Shown here: positions 51,215-58,783 of the stretch, in pieces
How positions within the stretch are numbered: the stretch's first letter is position 1
Layout of the letters: each line of letters opens with the position of its first letter
NCBI GenBank assembly: GCA_036378955.1
Contig: DASUVM010000005.1
Location: forward strand, 1-64,000
Reading direction: 5' to 3'
Length of the DNA: 64,000 nucleotides
DNA from: DASUVM01 sp036378955
GTDB lineage: Bacteria > Patescibacteriota > Saccharimonadia > Saccharimonadales > Saccharimonadaceae
The notes under the pieces: generated by a model
What the model saw: the letters and a program-made list of their open reading frames with translations, nothing else
What the model was told of the DNA's origin: nothing
Database searches by the model: none
Translations under genes and position numbers: made by a program

Positions 51215-52612
51215 TTAGCGTAGCATAAGCTTTAAAAAACAAGCGAGCGTCCACGCCTGCATCGGTTCGGGTGTGTTAGCGGCACCTAAGTCATGAAGCT
51301 TCGGTTCATCTTGTTGCTCAATTCTATAGTGAAGTTTGGCATGGTTTTCTCGATCTACAAAAAAGAATTCATATGCTTCGCCAGCAGCTATAATGCTTTC
51401 TATTAAATGTTTTTCAAGCACTGATGCTTCAGTCTCGAACCCCCATGCACGAAAGCCTTCGGCAATGTTTGAAGTATCTTTTGGCCAAGTGACAAAGCTG
51501 CCATGATAATCGGCAACTTGAAGAAGCTGGGCATGACGAAGCGACCGACAGCGGATACCGGCCGGTGTAAAAAAATCAACGTTGCTCATGAGCCGCTCTA
51601 CAACCGGGGAGACGTAGGCTAAGGCCCCGTCGTGATCAACAGCCGAAAGCAGCCCTGTTTGCAATAATAAGCCGGCATTCGAGGTAAGGGTTGCGATCTT
51701 TCGTGGTTGGCCAGCTTCATCACGATCAACCCCCATGGCAAAAAACTGCTCATGAGGCAGCCACATGTGATCGATGGTTGCATGCGCAAGCCTTTGGGCA
51801 AGCTGCAAAAGCCGTCGGCGACGTTCGCCAGAAATATCAAGTAACCACGCTGCCACCTGTAGTGCATCAAAAGCAAACCCCTGCACTTCAACCGATGCAA
51901 TGCCACTATCGGCATTTGCCCGGCTGCCGTCGGTATGCAAGAACGCCGTTTCAGAATCCTTCCAGGCTTGATACGGCAACCCCCGCGGATTTAAGCGTTT
52001 AAATTCAAGCAGCCCCCACTCTGAAGCTTCTATCTTGCTGGCAATCCAATTAACCGCTGATGCCAGGGCCTCATTTATTGTTACTTTCTTGCCAGAATAG
52101 TGCGTCACGGTATCTGAAAGAATATCATTGCCATATCGGCTAACAAATGCCCCCACGAGACGCACAAAAAGCGGCGTGGCATCAATTGACCCGTAATAAC
52201 GTAGCTCGGTTGCTCCAGCGACCCCCCATAGCGAGAGTAAATATTCAAGGAGCTTCGCCGAGCCCGCCGATGCTCGCTTGCCATTAAACTGCAATTTGCG
52301 ATATTCGTGATGAATTTTGCCTGGCTCCTCTTCGGTAACTGCGTTCGTCTCGTGGCCCTGCAACCGGGCCATCACACCAATAATCTCACGGGTCAGTTCA
52401 GGAAAATACTCCATAACATCTTCAGCATACTCAATTGAATCACGGCCAAAAACCGCAAATTGATAATTTGGCCCCATGCTGGCATAGACTCCCCAGCCAA
52501 CCGGAGCTCGCACTAATTGAATGAGTGAGTGAGCAATAGGCTTCGAGCGAGCTTGCTGTAAATAGTGCCGACGTTCAATCAGAGGTAATGATTGCCAGCT
52601 TGCACTATTCAT
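51215..52612 (-). CDS. (alpha/alpha)6-barrel glycoside hydrolase, glycogen-debranching-like
   Basis: 465 residues, all-helical: FAVFGRDSIEYAEDVMEYFPEL, GKIHHEYRKLQF, YYGSIDATPLFVRLVGAF, LPYQAWKDSETAFLHTDG and a final TPEPMQAWTLACFLKL. The R-D near the start, the Y-x-S-x-D-AT-PLF strand and W-D-S late fit amylo-alpha-1,6-glucosidase/GH63-GH15-type barrels. It should cleave alpha-glucosides. No signal peptide. It starts 4 nt after the GT4 gene ends, so both are one unit. Confidence 0.75.
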   Translation of the reverse strand: MNSASWQSLPLIERRHYLQQARSKPIAHSLIQLVRAPVGWGVYASMGPNYQFAVFGRDSIEYAEDVMEYFPELTREIIGVMARLQGHETNAVTEEEPGKIHHEYRKLQFNGKRASAGSAKLLEYLLSLWGVAGATELRYYGSIDATPLFVRLVGAFVSRYGNDILSDTVTHYSGKKVTINEALASAVNWIASKIEASEWGLLEFKRLNPRGLPYQAWKDSETAFLHTDGSRANADSGIASVEVQGFAFDALQVAAWLLDISGERRRRLLQLAQRLAHATIDHMWLPHEQFFAMGVDRDEAGQPRKIATLTSNAGLLLQTGLLSAVDHDGALAYVSPVVERLMSNVDFFTPAGIRCRSLRHAQLLQVADYHGSFVTWPKDTSNIAEGFRAWGFETEASVLEKHLIESIIAAGEAYEFFFVDRENHAKLHYRIEQQDEPKLHDLGAANTPEPMQAWTLACFLKLMLR

Positions 52613-52616
52613 TGAG

Positions 52617-53687
52617 CTAACTAAGCGTTCCTTTAAATTTCATGATCGGTTTACCGGCAAATTGTCGTGCGACAGCTCGATAGAGTCGCAGATATTGCTT
52701 TGCCATGCGCTCAGCCGAGAAGTTTTCTTCGGCATGTTCTCGGCAGGCAGCGCGGCTCAGTGTATCAACCATCTTCACCCGCTCGACCATTTCATTCACA
52801 TCTTTACATAAAAACCCAGTCTTGCCATCAATAATAATTTCGGGTATGGAACCATAGGGAGTAGAGAGTACGGGGGTACCGCAGGCCATCGCCTCGACAT
52901 TCACCAAACCAAACGGCTCTGCCCATTGAATTGGCGAAATAACCGCTTTGGCGTTTTTTAAAAGCTCAACCTTAGCGGCGTGGTCAATTTCGCCAAGATA
53001 GATAATCTGCTTACCATCCACATAGGGCATCACGTGCTTTTCAACATAGTCACGTTCCCAATCATTAATCTTGGCAGCCATAACGAGTTTCACGCCAGCT
53101 TTAAGGGCCACCTGCACAGCCTCAGCTGCGCCCTTCACTGGCGATAAACGGCCCAAAAAAGCAAAATAATCCTTTGGCGTAGGATTATAGGTAAATGTAT
53201 CGAGCTGGAGACCATGATATACCGTCTCAAGATAATTCATCTCAGGCAAAATATGTCTTTGTGAGTCGCTTATCGAAACAACTGGCATATCTTTATACTG
53301 ATTATACATTGCCATCTCGCAGTCGCTGTCTATCCAGTGCAGTGTTGTCAGCATAGGGTGCGCAAACAAATCACGAAAAAGAAGCGCCTGCCACCCAGCA
53401 TGATTATGGATAACGTCGAACCGCTCTTTTTGCAGATGTCCGGCCGTTTTCACTAACGCCTGATAGTTTGCCGCTTCTCTAATGCGCTTTTTAAGATATG
53501 CACCAACCGCTTTTCTGGCTATTGGCACGAGGCGAGCCGAAATCTTTGAATCTCCACTCGCAAATACTGTAACATTATGACCTAATCTATGTAACTCTTC
53601 TGCTAACACGTATACGACGCGTTCTGTTCCGCCGTATTTTTTCGGTGGCACCTTCTCTTCGACAGGCGCCAAGAGTGCGATTTTCAT
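52617..53687 (-). CDS. GT4 glycosyltransferase paired with a glycoside hydrolase
   Basis: 356 residues from ATG 53687 (GGGGGAGG directly upstream; the longer frame to 53798 has no site). MKIALLAPVEEKVPPKKYGGTERVVYVLAEEL is a strong GT4 start; FLGRLSPVKGAAEAVQVAL and WAEPFGLVNVEAMACGTPVLST contain the E-x7-E motif. The context suggests synthesis and trimming of one intracellular alpha-glucan or glucoside. Confidence 0.88.
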   Translation of the reverse strand: MKIALLAPVEEKVPPKKYGGTERVVYVLAEELHRLGHNVTVFASGDSKISARLVPIARKAVGAYLKKRIREAANYQALVKTAGHLQKERFDVIHNHAGWQALLFRDLFAHPMLTTLHWIDSDCEMAMYNQYKDMPVVSISDSQRHILPEMNYLETVYHGLQLDTFTYNPTPKDYFAFLGRLSPVKGAAEAVQVALKAGVKLVMAAKINDWERDYVEKHVMPYVDGKQIIYLGEIDHAAKVELLKNAKAVISPIQWAEPFGLVNVEAMACGTPVLSTPYGSIPEIIIDGKTGFLCKDVNEMVERVKMVDTLSRAACREHAEENFSAERMAKQYLRLYRAVARQFAGKPIMKFKGTLS

Positions 53688-53810
53688 CCTCCCCCTTATG
53701 GCATGAGCCTTCTTGAGTAGCCGTTTTATTATACCATGCCAATGAAAGGCAGAGCGGCGCAGTGCTAGCGCGTTGCCCGTAAAAACATCGTTCTTCATCT
53801 GTTAAAAAAC

Positions 53811-53841
53811 AAAAGAGCCCACAAAGTTTGCAAGCTCTTTT
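53811..53841 (-). terminator. Terminator of the LPATG protein gene
   Basis: AAAAGAGC / GCTCTTTT with extra pairing inside; on the minus strand followed by GTTTTTTAAC. Confidence 0.75.
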
Positions 53842-53857
53842 AAGAAAAATCTAATTG

Positions 53858-54556
53858 TTAACCAAGAATTCGACGGCTTCGAACATAGCTATAACCGGCA
53901 TATGTCAGCACACCAACACCAGCTGAGGCACCAAGGATAGTCTCAACACCTGTCGCCGGTAATTCGGTAGGCAGCTCTGGCTGCACCTGGGGCACCGTTG
54001 GCTGTTCGGGGGTAGGGGCTTTTGGCTCTTCTGGCTTTGGCGGTACTACTGGTACCTTCACTTTAATCTTTGCTTCGTCGCAGCCCTTTTGCGGATTGTC
54101 GTTCACTTCTGTATCACCCGTGAAGCAAGCCTTGTTCACAATAACTTCACCGTTCTTTTGGCTTGTTACTTTCAAGGTATATTCTTTCGTCTTAGCCTCA
54201 CCCGGTTTAATACGACCAAGGTTCTCACTGATAGTGCGCAGTGTAGGCTGAGAAGCCAGTTCAACACCAGCAGGCAGTGTGTCGGTCATAACCGTGCCAA
54301 CCATATCGTTGTGATTATTTGCAGCCGCTGCGGCAGCATTGCGCACCTCAATAACATAGCGAATTGTGTCACCGGGCTTCACTTCAATAGCAGTGTTATT
54401 ATCATTAGCGTCAGCCAAGGCTGAACTTGTTGTTACATTTTGAACTTTTTTGACAATTTTACCGTTAGGGTGCCATGCAAGAGCCGGCACGGCAGTCGAA
54501 ACCACCAGCATAGCCGCCACCATTACCCCACTAAGTAGAGTTTTTACTCCAGACAT
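53858..54556 (-). CDS. LPATG-anchored surface protein with DUF11-like domain
   Basis: 232 residues from ATG 54556 (GGAG 7 nt upstream). Signal peptide ending PALA; a DUF11-like beta domain (IEVKPGDTIRYVIEVRN ... TDTLPAGVELASQP); a Pro/Glu-rich spacer; then LPATG, a hydrophobic helix and RSRR, the classical sortase sorting signal. Two Cys (NKACFTG, QKGCDE) may bond. No sortase gene is in this window. Expressed from a near-consensus promoter with a hairpin in the leader. Confidence 0.88.
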   Translation of the reverse strand: MSGVKTLLSGVMVAAMLVVSTAVPALAWHPNGKIVKKVQNVTTSSALADANDNNTAIEVKPGDTIRYVIEVRNAAAAAANNHNDMVGTVMTDTLPAGVELASQPTLRTISENLGRIKPGEAKTKEYTLKVTSQKNGEVIVNKACFTGDTEVNDNPQKGCDEAKIKVKVPVVPPKPEEPKAPTPEQPTVPQVQPELPTELPATGVETILGASAGVGVLTYAGYSYVRSRRILG

Positions 54557-54585
54557 TCTTATCTCCCATGTCTTAAAAAGACAAA

Positions 54586-54605
54586 GGGCCAGCAATTGCT
54601 GACCC
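54586..54605 (-). promoter_or_regulatory. Leader hairpin of the LPATG gene
   Basis: GGGTCAGC-AATT-GCTGGCCC on the minus strand (one G-U pair on the RNA), followed by TTTGTCTTTTT, lying between the promoter and the ribosome site. It looks like an intrinsic terminator inside the 5' leader, so attenuation is possible. Confidence 0.6.
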
Positions 54606-54625
54606 AGTTATAGTTTGTATGCTTA

Positions 54626-54653
54626 ATTATACTACTTTTAGCATTGTTGTCAA
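54626..54653 (-). promoter_or_regulatory. Consensus sigma70-type promoter
   Basis: Minus strand TTGACA (54653-54648), 16-nt spacer, TATAAT (54631-54626). Both hexamers are perfect. Drives the LPATG surface protein gene with a ~63-nt leader. Confidence 0.85.
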
Positions 54654-54720
54654 GTGTAACGAGTTCAGCGCTTAGGAGGCCGTAGCAAAACTCTCTAGCT
54701 TGAGCTCACCGAATACCTTT

Positions 54721-55098
54721 TTAGAGCTCTTTAGCAGCGTTGTGAGACATGGCTGCTAACGCCAGCGCCGCAAAAATTAAGGCGATATCACGAAAACTAA
54801 TAGAAAAAAGCTGAAAGTTAGACACCACAATGCCAGCCAGCATAAACGCGGCGAACAATGCCGCAAACCGCACATATACGCCACTTAAGAGCCAGGCGGC
54901 CAGCAATAGCTCCACCACCGAGAAGATTTGCAGTAGAATCTCTGCCGGAAAGATAGCAGTAAGCGGCTGCGGCAAAAAACCAATCCACTCACGCGGGCTC
55001 ACAAACGACGCCACTGCTGCGTAAGTAAAAATAATCGCTAAACCAATGCGAATAAGTAATGACGGCAACTGCGGATAATTAATAATTTTTTGAAACAT
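54721..55098 (-). CDS. DoxX family membrane protein
   Basis: 125 residues from ATG 55098 (AAGGAGG 6 nt upstream). Four TM helices; SLLIRIGLAIIFTYAAVASFVSPREWIGFLP is the typical DoxX first helix and loop. These are small quinone-linked or redox-stress membrane proteins of unclear chemistry. Divergent from the cupredoxin-like gene; each has its own -10 (TATAAT, TACAAT) and a strong ribosome site. Confidence 0.85.
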   Translation of the reverse strand: MFQKIINYPQLPSLLIRIGLAIIFTYAAVASFVSPREWIGFLPQPLTAIFPAEILLQIFSVVELLLAAWLLSGVYVRFAALFAAFMLAGIVVSNFQLFSISFRDIALIFAALALAAMSHNAAKEL

Positions 55099-55182
55099 AG
55101 CACCTCCTTTTTCATTATAACGCTTATGTCTTTTGCAAAAACAGCAAGCGTCGGCGTACAATAAATATGCAAAGGAGGTTCT

Positions 55183-55626
55183 ATGAATAAAACCACTAAA
55201 ATTCTCCTCGCCTTAGCGGCCGTCGTTATTATTGCAGTTGGCGCCGTATTAATCGCGAGTATCTACAAACAGCCAGCCGAGCAACATAACACCCCTGAAA
55301 ACCAAACTCAGAATGGCAATGATGACAACACTCAACCGGCACAAGAACCGGCAGAGCCCACCGTTACCATAACTTACGACGGCAACGGGTTTGCACTTTC
55401 GGCGAGCACCATAAAAGCCGGTGAAACCGTGAAAGTCGTCAACAGTTCTTCAAAAGAGCTCGACTTTGACTCTAACCCCCACCCGGTTCACACCGATAAC
55501 CCCGAACTGAATGCTGGCCCGATTGCCGCCGGCGAAAGCCATTCATTCGTCTTAACTACCAAGGGCAGCTGGGGGTTCCATAACCACCTCAATGCCAGCC
55601 AGCGCGGTAATCTAACGGTTGAATAG
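55183..55626 (+). CDS. Membrane-anchored cupredoxin-like protein lacking the Cys ligand
   Basis: 147 residues: TM anchor (ILLALAAVVIIAVGAVLIA), an Asn/Gln/Pro spacer and a cupredoxin beta sandwich with HPVHTDNPELN, GESHSFVLTTKGSWGFHNHLN. Canonical type 1 copper sites hold a Cys between the last His residues (Y-x-C-x-x-H); here that place reads F-H-N-H. So it has His ligands but no Cys, and blue-copper electron transfer is unlikely. AAAGGAGG precedes the ATG. Confidence 0.85.
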   Translation: MNKTTKILLALAAVVIIAVGAVLIASIYKQPAEQHNTPENQTQNGNDDNTQPAQEPAEPTVTITYDGNGFALSASTIKAGETVKVVNSSSKELDFDSNPHPVHTDNPELNAGPIAAGESHSFVLTTKGSWGFHNHLNASQRGNLTVE

Positions 55627-55653
55627 GCCCCAGCCGCTCAAATATGCCGCCAC

Positions 55654-56055
55654 TTACTCTAGCGGTGTCGCCAACTCAATTAACACGCCGTTTATGTCTC
55701 TTAAGTAGGCCACAGTTTGGCCCCAAGGTTTCTCTTGTGGCTCGGCAATAACAACCGCACCAGCGTCTTTTGCGGTCTGCACAGCTTTGGCGACATCTGG
55801 TGTTATGAGTGCTAGCTCAAAACCACCCGGGTTGTTCGTAGCGGTGTTTCGGTAGTGTTTAACGCCGGTCAGGCTATCGGCAAACTCGGCCTGTGAGAAC
55901 CCTAGCCTCGTAGCACCTGTATCGAGTTCACCATATTCGCTATTGTCGTCTATAGACTTTTGCTTTAGCCCAAAGGCGCGCTCGTAAAACGCGAGCGTTG
56001 CCGCTACATCGTTAACATAGACTATTGCATAGCCAAGCTTCATCTCTGTTTCCAT
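55654..56055 (-). CDS. VOC/glyoxalase-family protein
   Basis: 133 residues from ATG 56055 (AAGAAGGG 7 nt upstream). Two beta-alpha-beta-beta-beta units: YAIVYVNDVAATLAFYERAFGLK and FELALITPDVAKAVQTAKDAGA, with AYLRDINGVLIELATPLE at the end (final Glu a usual metal ligand). The first metal position is not a clear His. Substrate unknown. Confidence 0.9.
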   Translation of the reverse strand: METEMKLGYAIVYVNDVAATLAFYERAFGLKQKSIDDNSEYGELDTGATRLGFSQAEFADSLTGVKHYRNTATNNPGGFELALITPDVAKAVQTAKDAGAVVIAEPQEKPWGQTVAYLRDINGVLIELATPLE

Positions 56056-56109
56056 AAAAATACCCTTCTTGTTAGTTCTCACTAATAGTACAAGACCGCC
56101 TATGACTTT

Positions 56110-56622
56110 TCAAAATGAGAGCCCGCTTGATTTTTTTATAAATTGCAAGGTCTCTTTTATTGAAAATGCTTCAGGAATAATCTGTTCAAGCTTATGATGC
56201 GACCTGTGCGCTGCTGGGTACCACTTTTTCATCTCTTTTTCTCCGAAGGTCTGCTGCCGTCTGCTAGCGTGGCGCCGCACAGTTTCTGCAAAACTGATAT
56301 CAAAGTAAAACATGTAGTTTTCTTTCGGGTGTGCCACGAAAATTTCTTCAAGTAGTTCACTATATGCACCTGGGCTTAAAATACCTTCTAAAATAACATT
56401 GTATCCACCTTGCAGAGCAATCAAAGTATCATTCTTGATCATTTTATGAATGGTATTGGAGTTAAACTTTCCACCTTCTTCGGCAGGCTTAAACATAAAC
56501 CGGTAATGATCTTGCTCGATAAGAGCAGTGGGAGTTTTCGCCTGTTCAAAAAGAAGCCTTGCAATAGTGCTTTTGCCAGAGCCTGAAGGCCCTCTTAAAA
56601 TGATTAGCTTTGGTTCACTCAT
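56110..56622 (-). CDS. P-loop kinase (zeta-toxin/AAA_33-like)
   Basis: 170 residues. Walker A GPSGSGKST (11-19), DHYRFMFKPAE, NVILEGILSPGAYSELLEEI, YFDISFAETVRRHASR. It belongs to small ATP-dependent kinases of the AAA_33/zeta group and should phosphorylate a nucleoside, sugar or antibiotic; substrate unknown. No antitoxin partner lies next to it, so a toxin role is not supported. Confidence 0.8.
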   Translation of the reverse strand: MSEPKLIILRGPSGSGKSTIARLLFEQAKTPTALIEQDHYRFMFKPAEEGGKFNSNTIHKMIKNDTLIALQGGYNVILEGILSPGAYSELLEEIFVAHPKENYMFYFDISFAETVRRHASRRQQTFGEKEMKKWYPAAHRSHHKLEQIIPEAFSIKETLQFIKKSSGLSF

Positions 56623-56656
56623 TTCGCTCGCCCCTACCCTATCTTACAACAGTTAT

Positions 56657-57118
56657 CTATGCTATATATTCCAACCGCTGTAGTGCAGCAGCAAGTTTCG
56701 TTTTCATTTCTTCAAGCTGTGCTTCGCTCGGCCGGGTGTTTTCGGCATTACGAACCTCTGGCGGTATCACACTGACAGGGTTTTTGGGGTTTGGATCATC
56801 GGCGTAGCGTGGAAAAATGTGCCAGTGCATGTGGCTATCAAGGTTACCAAGCAGCTCATAGTTGAGTTTTAGCGGCCTAAAAGCACCGTAAACGGCTTCT
56901 GCCACTTTTGCCATATCTTCTAGAAATTGCAGCCGCTGCTTTTTACTTAATTCGTGTAACTCTATAGCGTGGGTCTTAGACAGAAATATCGTATAGCCAT
57001 GATAGAATTGAAAGTCGCCCATAACCGCATAGCCAGAGGCAAGCTCTGCAACGAAGTACGAGTTAGTCCCTTTTTGGATTTGGTTGATGCGGTTGCAGAC
57101 GAGGCAGTTGTCTTTCAT
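56657..57118 (-). CDS. HIT-family hydrolase/transferase
   Basis: 153 residues. C5-x2-C8 at the N-terminus may bind zinc; the histidine triad is HMHWHIFPRY (H96, H98, H100); NYELLGNLDSH precedes it. Acts on nucleoside phosphates such as dinucleoside polyphosphates or nucleoside phosphoramidates. Located between the kinase and a divergent Nudix gene, all acting on nucleotides. Confidence 0.92.
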   Translation of the reverse strand: MKDNCLVCNRINQIQKGTNSYFVAELASGYAVMGDFQFYHGYTIFLSKTHAIELHELSKKQRLQFLEDMAKVAEAVYGAFRPLKLNYELLGNLDSHMHWHIFPRYADDPNPKNPVSVIPPEVRNAENTRPSEAQLEEMKTKLAAALQRLEYIA

Positions 57119-57208
57119 AAGATTCCTCTTTTACTGACCTTAGAGTATATCCCCTGCTCTTATAGTGAACAAGCTGCTTGAGTCACCAGTTTGCTATATC
57201 ATAAACAA

Positions 57209-57700
57209 ATGACTGTAAATGATGTAGACGCAGCAAAATATTATAATAAACAACCCAAAAAGCGCGCTGGCGCTGGCGTGCTTTTCTTTAACAAGCGTGG
57301 CGAAGTGCTCATTGTAAAACCAAACTACCTTGAGAAGTGGCTATGGATAGGTGGCAGTGCCGACGAAGGCGAAGCGCCTAAGACTACCGCACTCCGTGAG
57401 TGCCAAGAAGAAATCGGCATAATACCTTCATCGCTATGGCTGGCATTTGTGAACTACCTGCCGCCGCAGCCAACAGGCCAATCCGATATCCTACAATTCT
57501 TATTTGCAAGCGAAGCAGTAGACGATAACTTTATAAACAAACTTAAGTTGCAAGAAAGCGAAATTGCAGACGCACGTTTTATACCCATAGACGACCTGGC
57601 AAATTACATGCACGAGTACCGGGCGCGGGCTATACAAACATATTGGAAGAATAGGCAGGGCAGAGCAACCCTTTACCTTGAAGACAGCCAGCTAATCTAA
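57209..57700 (+). CDS. Nudix hydrolase
   Basis: 163 residues from ATG 57209. Complete Nudix box G-x5-E-x7-RE-x2-EE-x-G: GSADEGEAPKTTALRECQEE. Barrel strands RAGAGVLFFNKRGEVLIVKP and DILQFLFASE. It splits a nucleoside diphosphate linked to another group. No ribosome site is seen before the ATG. Confidence 0.9.
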   Translation: MTVNDVDAAKYYNKQPKKRAGAGVLFFNKRGEVLIVKPNYLEKWLWIGGSADEGEAPKTTALRECQEEIGIIPSSLWLAFVNYLPPQPTGQSDILQFLFASEAVDDNFINKLKLQESEIADARFIPIDDLANYMHEYRARAIQTYWKNRQGRATLYLEDSQLI

Positions 57701-57786
57701 GGCTAACATTGCCGCCGGGTCTTCGCCTTTTGTGATAAGCGCAGAAGCATCGAATTTTACAGCTAGATGGAGCAAACTCAGGGGAA

Positions 57787-57816
57787 CAAAAAGAACCATC
57801 AAAAACGATGGTTCTT
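57787..57816 (-). terminator. Terminator of tRNA-Asn
   Basis: Perfect 10-bp arms AAGAACCATC and GATGGTTCTT, six-base loop; followed by TTTTTG on the minus strand. Confidence 0.85.
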
Positions 57817-57833
57817 CGTAATAAATTTCAACT

Positions 57834-57908
57834 TGGCTCCGGGGGCGGGATTCGAACCCGCGACCAATTGATTAACAGTCAACTGCGCTACCGCTGCGCT
57901 ACCCCGGA
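57834..57908 (-). tRNA. tRNA-Asn (GTT)
   Basis: Minus-strand cloverleaf: acceptor TCCGGGG, D arm GCGCAGCGGTAGCGC, anticodon stem TTGAC and loop CTGTTAA, T arm GCGGGTTCGAATCCCGC, encoded CCA. Relevant to the archaeal-type AspRS here, which might charge it with Asp if non-discriminating. Confidence 0.95.
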
Positions 57909-58097
57909 ATATAACATATACTTGTTAGCCTATTTTCCCCTGATTACTGGCAAAATACAAGCGGTATTATACCTTTAACCTCCTACTAAAGTCAATCTGT
58001 GGGGTGAGATTCCTGCGTGATGAGTGGTAGCTGTTAATAAAAATACACCCCAGCCTTGAATGTGGTTTATAATAAAAGCATAAACAGGGAGGGTAGT

Positions 58098-58388
58098 ATG
58101 TCAGATGTTCCGCAAGATCAACAAGCAGCTTCAGACGACACTAGTCAACAAAACTTACAAGGTTATCAAGATGATTTTGATACCGCAAAAAAAGACGAAT
58201 TTGCAAACGAAAACGGTGATGACCCAAGCAAGGTAACACCGGCCACCCCTTCAGAACTTCGCGAAGGGCTAGAGAACACCGCCGGTAACGACCAAGAAGG
58301 TGCCGAGCCTGGCAGCTCTGAAGACGACGATTGGCGCGAAGAAATCGAAGACCGCGACGAAGAAAACGGCAGCCGCGGGCCAGTTTAA
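58098..58388 (+). CDS. Acidic disordered protein
   Basis: 96 residues from ATG 58098 (AGGGAGGG 4 nt upstream; the longer frame from 58056 has no site). Very rich in Asp, Glu, Gln, Asn and Ser with no hydrophobic core (EDDDWREEIEDRDEENGS). Probably disordered and strongly negative, perhaps a chaperone-like or DNA-mimic protein; function unknown. Ends within the last 4 nt of the convergent gene. Confidence 0.65.
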   Translation: MSDVPQDQQAASDDTSQQNLQGYQDDFDTAKKDEFANENGDDPSKVTPATPSELREGLENTAGNDQEGAEPGSSEDDDWREEIEDRDEENGSRGPV

Positions 58389-58783
58389 TCTTTTTCGGCT
58401 GCGTAGGCTTCGGCCATTTTTTGCAGCTCGCTAAGGCCCAAAAGGTGAAAGCTGCGAGCTAGTGTTTCAAGTGTTACTTTGCTAGAGTTATCTGATAAGG
58501 CGTGTTTTTTGAGCTTTTCGCTCAACCATTTTTCGTAATCTGATACAACCCCTACCACGAAAGCTTGACGCTGTTCAACCACCTCAAGCGAACGCGCCGA
58601 ACGACCACGTTTTTTGAGTAACCCGCGAGCCACCAAACCGTCAACATGCGTTGCCACTGTCGAGACCGATTTATAATCAAGCGCCCGCATAATCTCACGA
58701 TAACTCGGGCCGAATGTATGCTGCTTAATAAAGGCTTCAATAAACTCAAGTAACTGTTGTTGTGATTTTGTTGGTCGATCCAT
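58385..58783 (-). CDS. LexA-like DNA-binding protein without peptidase domain
   Basis: 132 residues. The first ~65 resemble the LexA winged helix: TKSQQQLLEFIEAFIKQHTFGPSYREIMRALDYKSVSTVATHVDGLVARGLL, then KKRGRSARSLEV. The S24 autopeptidase half (Ala-Gly site, Ser, Lys) is absent; the remaining helices are unlike it. It could be a truncated SOS repressor or another regulator. The start overlaps the O-antigen ligase gene by 38 nt. Confidence 0.75.
   Translation of the reverse strand: MDRPTKSQQQLLEFIEAFIKQHTFGPSYREIMRALDYKSVSTVATHVDGLVARGLLKKRGRSARSLEVVEQRQAFVVGVVSDYEKWLSEKLKKHALSDNSSKVTLETLARSFHLLGLSELQKMAEAYAAEKD

Noticed and set aside
56110..56622. P-loop kinase as zeta toxin
   Set aside because: No antitoxin gene adjacent; neighbours are metabolic enzymes.
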